Source: Minisyncoccota bacterium | GTDB taxonomy: Bacteria > Patescibacteriota > Microgenomatia > UBA1400 > PJMF01 | DNA: 38,400 nt | Direction: 5' to 3' | Assembly (NCBI GenBank): GCA_029881675.1 | Contig: JAOUMD010000009.1 | Coordinates: forward strand, 1 to 38,400 | Part shown: piece after piece, positions 33,463-38,400 of the stretch | Numbering within the stretch: position 1 is the stretch's first letter | Layout of the letters: each line of letters begins with the position of its first letter | Notes under the pieces: generated by a model | What the model saw: only the letters and a program-made list of their open reading frames with translations | What the model was told of the DNA's origin: nothing | Database searches by the model: none | Program-made: the position numbers and the translations under genes

Positions 33463-34878
33463 TTACTTCTTCTTTTCTGCTTTTTTTACTACTTTAATAT
33501 GAAGTTCTTTTAGTTGTTCTTCACTTACTTCACTTGGACCATTCATGACAGCGGTGTGACCACTTGAAGTCATTGGGAAAGCCATTACTTCTTTAAGAGA
33601 TTCTTCTCCAGCCAGAATCATCACTAATCTATCAAGACCTAAAGCAATTCCACCATGTGGAGGAGTTCCTACTTCAAAAGCATCCATCATATGACCAACA
33701 CTATGTTTGATTTCTTCCTGGGAGTAACCCATGATCTCAAATGTTGATTTTAGTAAATCAGCTCTGTGAGCTCTGATAGATCCACCGCCTGCTTCATAGC
33801 CATTACAGACTAAGTCATATTGGGCAGTCACAATCTTGCCAATGTTCTTTTTATCTAAATGATCTTGTTCAAACTCTGGTTCTGGAGCTGAAAAAGGGTT
33901 ATGAGTGAATGTCCATCCAGACTTACCGTCTCTGACTTCTGCAATATCTTCCTTATCTACCTTCTTGAAGAACGGGAATTTAATCACCCATGCAAAAGCT
34001 AACACTCCATCTTCTTTTTCTTGATCAGTTCTCAAGTCAAACTTATCTGCACCAAACTTCTCTATTGCTTCGTCATATGTAAAGACTGGGAAGTCTTCTT
34101 TTTGTAACTTTGCCCCAACTGCCTTAACAGACTTCTTAACTAAGTTTTCAACTGTAGCCATTACTTCTTCTCTATCAACAAAACTCATCTCTAAATCAAG
34201 TTGAGTAAACTCAAAACCACGGTCAGCTCTAAGATCTTCATCTCTAATACATCTGGCAATTTGGAAGTACTTCTCAAACCCTGCAGTCATTAATAACTGT
34301 TTATATTGTTGTGGAGACTGTGGTAGTGCATAGAACTTACCGGGATTAAATCTTGATGGGACGATAAAGTCGCGAGCACCTTCTTTAGTTGATTCAGTCA
34401 GCATTGGAGTTTCTATCTCAACAAAGTCTTGAGAATGTAACTCATCACTAATAGCTTTGAAGAATTTAGATCTCATTCTAAAGATCTTTTGCATTCTTTC
34501 TCTTCTTAAGTCTAGATATCTAAACTTAAGTCTGGCTTCTTCTTTAATCTCAAGACCATCTGTATCAATACCGATTGGAAGTTCTTTAGCTTTGTTAAGA
34601 ATCTTATATTCTTTTACTTCAAACTCGATTTTACCTGTAGCAAGGTTTTCATTGATTAATCTTTCTGGTCTTTCTTTAACAAGACCGACAAGTTCTACTA
34701 CTGACTCAGTAGTAAGGTCTCCCATCATCTTATATCCAACACATTGGATCTTTCCTGATTTGTCTCTTAAGTCGATAAAGGTAATCTTGCCATGGTCACG
34801 TTTGGTATCTACCCAACCCTGAAGTTTTACTTCTTTACCTACTTGTTTAAGAGTTTCTAGAACTAGTGTTCTTTTCAT
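33463..34878 (-). CDS. aspS: Aspartyl-tRNA synthetase, compact form without GAD domain
   Basis: 471 residues against ~590 for usual bacterial AspRS. It has the N-terminal anticodon-binding OB fold (QGWVDTKRDHGKITFIDLRD), class II motif 2 (RDEDLRADRGFEFTQLD), GYEAGGGSIRAH and motif 3 (GLDRLVMILAG). Between FGADKFDLRT and AFAWVIKFPFF only a few residues remain where bacterial enzymes carry the ~120-residue GAD insertion. His29 in RDHG is the residue seen in non-discriminating (Asp/Asn) enzymes, but RPER has a basic residue as in discriminating ones, so tRNA-Asn charging is undecided. An upstream ATG at 34896 is in frame, but AAGGAG lies five bases before the ATG at 34878, which is preferred. 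Controlled by the T-box upstream. Confidence 0.95.
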   Translation of the reverse strand: MKRTLVLETLKQVGKEVKLQGWVDTKRDHGKITFIDLRDKSGKIQCVGYKMMGDLTTESVVELVGLVKERPERLINENLATGKIEFEVKEYKILNKAKELPIGIDTDGLEIKEEARLKFRYLDLRRERMQKIFRMRSKFFKAISDELHSQDFVEIETPMLTESTKEGARDFIVPSRFNPGKFYALPQSPQQYKQLLMTAGFEKYFQIARCIRDEDLRADRGFEFTQLDLEMSFVDREEVMATVENLVKKSVKAVGAKLQKEDFPVFTYDEAIEKFGADKFDLRTDQEKEDGVLAFAWVIKFPFFKKVDKEDIAEVRDGKSGWTFTHNPFSAPEPEFEQDHLDKKNIGKIVTAQYDLVCNGYEAGGGSIRAHRADLLKSTFEIMGYSQEEIKHSVGHMMDAFEVGTPPHGGIALGLDRLVMILAGEESLKEVMAFPMTSSGHTAVMNGPSEVSEEQLKELHIKVVKKAEKKK

Positions 34879-34954
34879 ACTTCTCCTTACTTGCACCCCT
34901 GAGGGTATTTTATGTTTGTTTACTAATAGTTTTACTTATTACTTATTATAAGTA

Positions 34955-35000
34955 ATAAAAAAACCCTTTCTTGACTACAAAATATTTAGTCAAAAAAGGG
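34955..35000 (-). terminator. T-box-controlled terminator of the aspS leader
   Basis: On the minus strand CCCTTTTTTGACTA pairs over 14 positions (one G-U) with TAGTCAAGAAAGGG and runs into TTTTTTT. The first bases of its 5' arm (CCTTT) are shared with the antiterminator. Confidence 0.92.
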
Positions 35001-35122
35001 CCTTCTTGGGGCGGTACCACCTTTATTTTATCTCAGTCCAGCTATCATGGGCTTACCCAGCTAAGTTACTACCCTTAGCAACGCTCTAATTAGATCATCT
35101 TTTGTCAGAAGATTCAGGCGTT
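34987..35122 (-). promoter_or_regulatory. T-box riboswitch controlling aspS
   Basis: Contains the T-box AGGTGGTACCGC (35011-35022). The antiterminator is canonical: AAAGG, a 7-base bulge TGGTACC that binds the uncharged tRNA 3' end, GCC, a loop, GGC, CCTTT. CCTTT is also the start of the terminator stem, so the two exclude each other. The 5' part is very short: AACGC (35118-35122) and GCGTT (35080-35084) enclose a hairpin ATCTT-CTGACAA-AAGAT, with the Asp codon GAC (35104-35106) in its 7-base loop. Known T-boxes read a specifier codon in stem I; here GAC fits aspartate. Uncharged tRNA-Asp would prevent termination and raise AspRS. Confidence 0.93.
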
Positions 35123-35129
35123 TTTGTTA

Positions 35130-35158
35130 TCTATATTCTATCACAACAACTAGTTCAA
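35130..35158 (-). promoter_or_regulatory. Promoter of the aspS T-box leader
   Basis: TTGAAC, 17-bp spacer, TATAGA on the minus strand, overlapping the end of the HD hydrolase gene. Predicted transcription start about 35122-35124, at the first base of the short stem I, which confirms that nothing longer precedes it. Confidence 0.7.
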
Positions 35159-36124
35159 CTAAAATGGAATAACTAACCTAGATAATTGAACTATACCTGT
35201 TATAAATACCATCCTAACCCTTTCATACAATTCAACTCTCTTTTCCTTTGCGGGAGGTTGTTCTTCTTGGTGATTAATAAACTTTTCTACTTCAGGTTCT
35301 AAATCTTGAATTTCTAACTCAAGTTTATCCATCATTGATTGCAATGCTGCTTTCATGTCAGGTAACAAAGGGTGATCTGGCCACCTTGACTCAATAATTT
35401 GAATCATTGCCTGGTATCTTCCCATAACTGCAGTTTTTTGAACCTTAAAGAACTTAGTTGCATCCTCTACTCCAATAAGATCACAATCGCTAGCCAAATC
35501 TCTTAAAAAATGGATAGTATCAGCAGCCTTAACAATAGATGCTTTATGTGACATGACCTTAAGATGAGATACAGATCTCTTTTTTCTTAACCACCACTTT
35601 TCTTGTTTATCTAAAATCTCATCATCTTCTGGTTTTTTTTGTTCTGTCAGTTCAACAATCATCCTAATCACTCTTAAACTAAAACCTTTTTTTCTCAAAT
35701 CTTCTGGAGTTATTGGTGGTATAGAATCTTCTAGAACATCATGTAATACAGCAGCTGTTACAACATCCACGTCTGTCTCTACCTCTCCAACAGCATATGA
35801 AACAGAGATAATATGACTGAGAACTGATATTTTTTTAACCTTTCTTTGTTGATCTGCATGTACTTGAACAGCTAATTCAATAGCTTTTTGCAAAGGTTTT
35901 AATTTAATAAACTGGTTAAATATATCAACTAAATAATTAAGTTTGGTAAGCAATGATTCAGGATTATTTCTCGCGTCAGTCTTGAGAAGAATATCAATAA
36001 ATATACGTTCAAATTCTAAATATCTTTCTTCTATTGGCGTTGCTTCAACTTCTCTTACTTTTTCAATTACTTCATCTAAGTTCTCTGGTGGGAATACTAA
36101 TCCTTCTGACCTTTGGTGTAACAT
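35159..36124 (-). CDS. HD-only RelA/SpoT-type (p)ppGpp hydrolase-like protein
   Basis: 321 residues. After ~80 helical residues comes the RelA/SpoT HD domain: VQVHADQQRK (about 87-95), LSHIISVSYAV, VLHDVLED (127-133, the HD and ED pairs) and KAADTIHFLRDL (199-210, Asp202). Metal ligands are therefore kept, but the Asn of the usual LADRLHNMR is Phe. No synthetase, TGS or ACT domain follows, and the tail is helical with a hydrophobic end. This suggests a (p)ppGpp hydrolase or related pyrophosphohydrolase (MESH1-like architecture with extra N-terminus). No Shine-Dalgarno sequence is visible. Its own leader holds a terminator-like hairpin, and the aspS promoter lies at its 3' end. Confidence 0.75.
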   Translation of the reverse strand: MLHQRSEGLVFPPENLDEVIEKVREVEATPIEERYLEFERIFIDILLKTDARNNPESLLTKLNYLVDIFNQFIKLKPLQKAIELAVQVHADQQRKVKKISVLSHIISVSYAVGEVETDVDVVTAAVLHDVLEDSIPPITPEDLRKKGFSLRVIRMIVELTEQKKPEDDEILDKQEKWWLRKKRSVSHLKVMSHKASIVKAADTIHFLRDLASDCDLIGVEDATKFFKVQKTAVMGRYQAMIQIIESRWPDHPLLPDMKAALQSMMDKLELEIQDLEPEVEKFINHQEEQPPAKEKRVELYERVRMVFITGIVQLSRLVIPF

Positions 36125-36150
36125 AATTATATTGTTACATAGAAAGAGAA

Positions 36151-36183
36151 TAAAAAAAAGAAAACTGCACCATCACGGTACAG
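36151..36183 (-). terminator. Terminator-like hairpin in the leader of the HD hydrolase gene
   Basis: On the minus strand CTGTACC pairs with GGTGCAG (one G-U) around GTGAT and runs into TTTTCTTTTTTTT. It lies only ~30-60 nt upstream of the ATG. An extended -10 (TGC-TATAGT, 36201-36206) sits just before it, so transcripts from that site would meet it at once: an attenuator, or the end of read-through from upstream. Confidence 0.75.
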
Positions 36184-36200
36184 CTTCCTTAAGTAATATT

Positions 36201-36209
36201 ACTATAGCA
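36201..36209 (-). promoter_or_regulatory. Extended -10 upstream of the HD hydrolase gene
   Basis: TGC-TATAGT on the minus strand; start predicted near 36194. The -35 is weak. Confidence 0.4.
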
Positions 36210-36286
36210 TATACATATCCATTATTTACTTAGTAAAATCAGCATAGTATTAGAAAAAGTGCATTCCATCCATTTTTATCTAGTTA

Positions 36287-36315
36287 TTTACTTGATAAGG
36301 GTTATAGCTTATAAT
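36287..36315 (+). promoter_or_regulatory. Promoter of the small 36.3-kb transcription unit
   Basis: TTTACT, a 17-bp spacer and a perfect TATAAT (36310-36315). Start predicted near 36322, giving an RNA of about 145 nt up to the terminator. Confidence 0.7.
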
Positions 36316-36353
36316 AAAATCTCTAACCGTCAACCAATCTGGGAGGTTATATT

Positions 36354-36416
36354 ATGATTAAATCATTTTTCTTTATAAACAAGAAAGGTGGTGATCCTAC
36401 TTCTCCCACTAGCTGA
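36354..36416 (+). CDS. 20-residue peptide (MIKSFFFINKK...TSPTS) in its own transcription unit
   Basis: ATG to TGA, 20 codons, preceded by GGGAGG with seven-base spacing, among the best ribosome-binding sites in the window. It has three consecutive Phe codons (5-7), then a basic NKKGGDP stretch. The unit has its own promoter and a strong terminator, and no same-strand gene follows before 38058. It may be a true small protein, a leader-type peptide of an attenuator RNA, or a small RNA with a coding part. The frame after TGA stays open for 13 codons (starting TGG) to a TAG in the terminator stem. No family recognised. Confidence 0.55.
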   Translation: MIKSFFFINKKGGDPTSPTS

Positions 36417-36433
36417 TGGGTGACTTCAGCATT

Positions 36434-36466
36434 AAGACCTACCACGCACCATCGGTAGGTCTTTTT
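36434..36466 (+). terminator. Strong terminator ending the small transcription unit
   Basis: AAGACCTACC pairs perfectly with GGTAGGTCTT (10 bp) around a 10-base loop, then a T-tract. It ends 8 nt before the stop of the convergent helicase gene and may also help end that transcript. Confidence 0.93.
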
Positions 36467-36473
36467 CATTCCC

Positions 36474-38024
36474 TTAGTTAATACCTTCAATCTCTTCTAG
36501 TTCTAGGATACTATCTAAGTTAAGTAATACTTCTTCTCCTAAGATATGACAATATGACTTGATAGTGGTGTCTTTAAGCACTTCTAGAGGGTTAATCATG
36601 TATTTGAGAGGATCTTCATCTTGAATATAGTACTTAACTTTGAGTAGTTGGCCAGTTGCTTGTGCTCGTTCAATTATTTTAATCTTCTCTGTATTATCAA
36701 ATTCCCATGGATTTTTACTAAATTCATAATCAGTAAAAAACTTACCTATTTTTATATCAGTAATAATATCTTTTTGTTTAAATGGCTTAATTAAAGTCAT
36801 CCCTTCAAGACTCTTACAACGAGATAATGCTACATAAGCTTGACCATGAGCAAATGTCCCCCAACCAAAATCAATGATAGCTTTGTTAAATGTTTTACCC
36901 TGACTCTTATGAATAGTAATAGCCCAGGAAAGAATTAATGGGTACTGAGTATATGAACCAACACTTTCTGACTGAAGTTGATCTGTCCCTGGGTTATATA
37001 CAAACTTAAATACTTCCCATGTATGAGGCATCACTTCGATAGTACTACCATCATCAAGCTCTACTACAATAATATCTTTGCCAGAACCTAGCTCAATAAT
37101 CTCACTAATTTTACCGATACTTCCATTAACCCATCTCCCCGCCCGATCATTATTAATCAACATTACTTGAGCATTAGCCTTCAATTCTAAATTTTCATTT
37201 ACAGGAGTAACTTTTTTATCAAACTTACCACTTCTAGAACCTTTAAAAATATGTCTTTTACCATTAAGTTTTCCTAAAAAGTTTTGATTTACCTCATCTG
37301 CTTTTCTATTGGTAGTGGTTAAATATATTGCCAAATCTTCACTATTAAAGGTAAAGTCTTCTTTATAACTACTATTTAAAAGTTTTAACTGCTCAGCCTG
37401 TAAGTTATTTTTTCTTATCCCATCCAAAACTTCAATAAAGTCCTTATCATCCTGTCTATATATTTTATTTAATTCTAATAACTCTAAATCAAAATCTTTC
37501 ATTACTTGTGCGGAAAAAAAGTAAGGGCTTTCATAGAAACTATTAAATAATTCCTTTTCATAGGTTGTAACCACCGGTGGAAGTTGATAAAGATCACCAA
37601 TGAAAATCATTCTCACACCTCCAAATGGCAACATTGGATCAGGGCCATGAAGTTTAAGGAATTCATTGACACAATCAAGTAAGTCAGCTCTTACCATTGA
37701 AATTTCATCTATCACAATTGAATCAATCATTTTATAAAAGCCTTGTTTACCCCTATTTCGATAAGTTTTTTTTATATCCTGAGGAGTAGTTCCTGGTCTA
37801 AATCCAAAAAATGAATGAATAGTTTGTCCTTTGACATTGAGAGCTGCTACTCCAGTAGGAGCTAAAATTACGATTTTCTTTTTGGTGGTATTACGAAAGT
37901 GATCTAAAAGAGTTGATTTACCTGTACCCGCATGACCAGTAATAAAAAGGGATCGATGTCCACTTTCTAGTAACTCTAAAGCTCTGGTAAATTGTTTAGA
38001 AAAATCTATATCTTTTACATGCAT
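36474..38024 (-). CDS. PIF1-like (RecD/UvrD superfamily 1B) DNA helicase
   Basis: 516 residues. Walker A GHAGTGKS (30-37), motif Ia LAPTGVAALNVKGQTIHSFF, Walker B VIDEISMVRADLLD (DEIS at 106-109), GGVRMIFIGDLYQLPPV (motif III), LSWAITIHKSQGKTF (motif V) and YVALSRCKSLEGM (motif VI). These are diagnostic of PIF1-family 5'-3' helicases, which unwind G-quadruplexes and displaced strands. No N-terminal nuclease domain; a short C-terminal tail (~75 residues) follows motif VI and is not recognised. Divergent from the deacetylase gene with a shared palindromic -10. Confidence 0.93.
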   Translation of the reverse strand: MHVKDIDFSKQFTRALELLESGHRSLFITGHAGTGKSTLLDHFRNTTKKKIVILAPTGVAALNVKGQTIHSFFGFRPGTTPQDIKKTYRNRGKQGFYKMIDSIVIDEISMVRADLLDCVNEFLKLHGPDPMLPFGGVRMIFIGDLYQLPPVVTTYEKELFNSFYESPYFFSAQVMKDFDLELLELNKIYRQDDKDFIEVLDGIRKNNLQAEQLKLLNSSYKEDFTFNSEDLAIYLTTTNRKADEVNQNFLGKLNGKRHIFKGSRSGKFDKKVTPVNENLELKANAQVMLINNDRAGRWVNGSIGKISEIIELGSGKDIIVVELDDGSTIEVMPHTWEVFKFVYNPGTDQLQSESVGSYTQYPLILSWAITIHKSQGKTFNKAIIDFGWGTFAHGQAYVALSRCKSLEGMTLIKPFKQKDIITDIKIGKFFTDYEFSKNPWEFDNTEKIKIIERAQATGQLLKVKYYIQDEDPLKYMINPLEVLKDTTIKSYCHILGEEVLLNLDSILELEEIEGIN

Positions 38025-38034
38025 AAAACTATTT

Positions 38035-38042
38035 ATTATAAT
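38035..38042. promoter_or_regulatory. Symmetric bidirectional -10 element
   Basis: ATTATAAT reads as TATAAT on both strands (38037-38042 plus; 38035-38040 minus), serving the helicase (minus) and deacetylase (plus) genes. A further TAGAAT (38044-38049) lies eight bases before the deacetylase ATG and is an alternative -10 on that strand. Confidence 0.5.
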
Positions 38043-38057
38043 GTAGAATTAATTCAA

Positions 38058-38400
38058 ATGAAAAAGGGTTTAATTTTCATCTTCTCTTCAATCCTTATAT
38101 TAGGTACCGTTGTTTCTGTTAATTATTTCTTCTTCTCAACTAATAAAGTTCTTGGTGCTAATAATCAAAACTTGATCATCAGAAGAGTAGAACCTAATGA
38201 TGATAATAAACTAGTTGCACTCACTTTTGATGATGGACCTGCTCCTATTACCTTAGACATTCTGAAAGTTCTTGATGAGAATGATGTTCTAGCAACTTTT
38301 TTTGTTACAGGTCAAAATATTGACTTATATAAAGAAGTTCTGTCTGAAACATACCAGAAAGGTCATGAAATAGGCAATCATACAAATACTCATCCATTTA
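38058..38400 (+). CDS. Polysaccharide deacetylase (NodB homology), 3' partial
   Basis: 114 codons to the window edge, with no stop. An N-terminal hydrophobic segment (about 4-25) acts as signal or anchor. LVALTFDDGPAP is NodB motif 1, with the catalytic Asp and metal-binding Asp, and KGHEIGNHTNTHP is motif 2, with both metal-binding His residues. Such enzymes remove acetyl groups from peptidoglycan or other surface glycans outside the cell. The remaining motifs lie beyond the window, so substrate class is open. Confidence 0.92.
   Translation, partial: MKKGLIFIFSSILILGTVVSVNYFFFSTNKVLGANNQNLIIRRVEPNDDNKLVALTFDDGPAPITLDILKVLDENDVLATFFVTGQNIDLYKEVLSETYQKGHEIGNHTNTHPF

Noticed and set aside
34457-34822. 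121-codon + strand frame inside aspS
   Set aside because: Antisense shadow of conserved AspRS sequence.
36414-36458. Possible readthrough of TGA (as Trp or Gly) in the 20-residue peptide
   Set aside because: Other genes use TGA as a stop and all long frames are intact in the standard code; the extension runs into the terminator stem.
1-38400. CRISPR arrays, insertion sequences, prophage or integrase genes
   Set aside because: No regularly spaced repeats, transposase or integrase motifs, or target-site duplications were seen; gene content is core housekeeping and envelope.

Overview
The window is AT-rich, densely packed bacterial DNA read with the standard code (TGA works as a stop, for example at the end of the ftsL-like gene). 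Pared-down enzymes (AspRS without its GAD insertion, MurE without its N-terminal domain, an HD-only Rel protein), tiny intergenic gaps, and several -10 boxes placed 6-7 nt before a start codon suggest a small-genome lineage of the Patescibacteria/CPR kind. That placement is an inference from gene style; the phylum cannot be fixed from this window.

Layout. 1-4320 (+): four membrane or polyprenyl-phosphate-linked glycosyltransferase genes, the first cut by the window edge. 4378-7882 (+): terminator, promoter with two MraZ-type boxes, then mraZ-rsmH-ftsL-like-ftsI. 7889-11325: small membrane protein (-), rmuC (+), secreted alpha/beta hydrolase (-), and a membrane-anchored protein with a sortase-like tail (+). 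11353-17089 (-): an attenuator-like leader with an 18-codon upstream ORF, a RelA/SpoT-like protein of uncertain activity, then mutS and mutL. 17135-23872 (-): three exported proteins, namely a Fn3-like protein, a TasA/camelysin-like protein behind a perfect Shine-Dalgarno sequence, and a 1705-residue surface protein. 24092-31214 (-): a tight operon murE-yvcK-murC-murB-murA-mraY. 31305-33462 (+): a small acidic protein, tmRNA (ssrA), pyrB and a GIY-YIG protein. 33463-36124 (-): aspS behind a T-box riboswitch, and an HD-only RelA/SpoT-type hydrolase. 36287-36466 (+): a self-contained small transcription unit encoding a 20-residue peptide. 36474-38024 (-): a PIF1-like helicase. 38058-end (+): a polysaccharide deacetylase, cut by the window edge.

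How it fits together. The two mur/fts clusters supply the cytoplasmic and lipid-linked steps of peptidoglycan synthesis plus septal transpeptidation; murD, murF, murG, ddl and ftsW are not in the window. The glycosyltransferases, surface proteins, hydrolase and deacetylase point to investment in the cell envelope. Regulation is the most interesting layer. There is a canonical T-box antiterminator with an unusually short 5' part on aspS, a mutually exclusive hairpin pair with an upstream ORF before the RelA/SpoT-like gene, a terminator hairpin in the leader of the HD-only Rel gene, likely leaderless mRNAs, and a tmRNA with an unusually long predicted tag.
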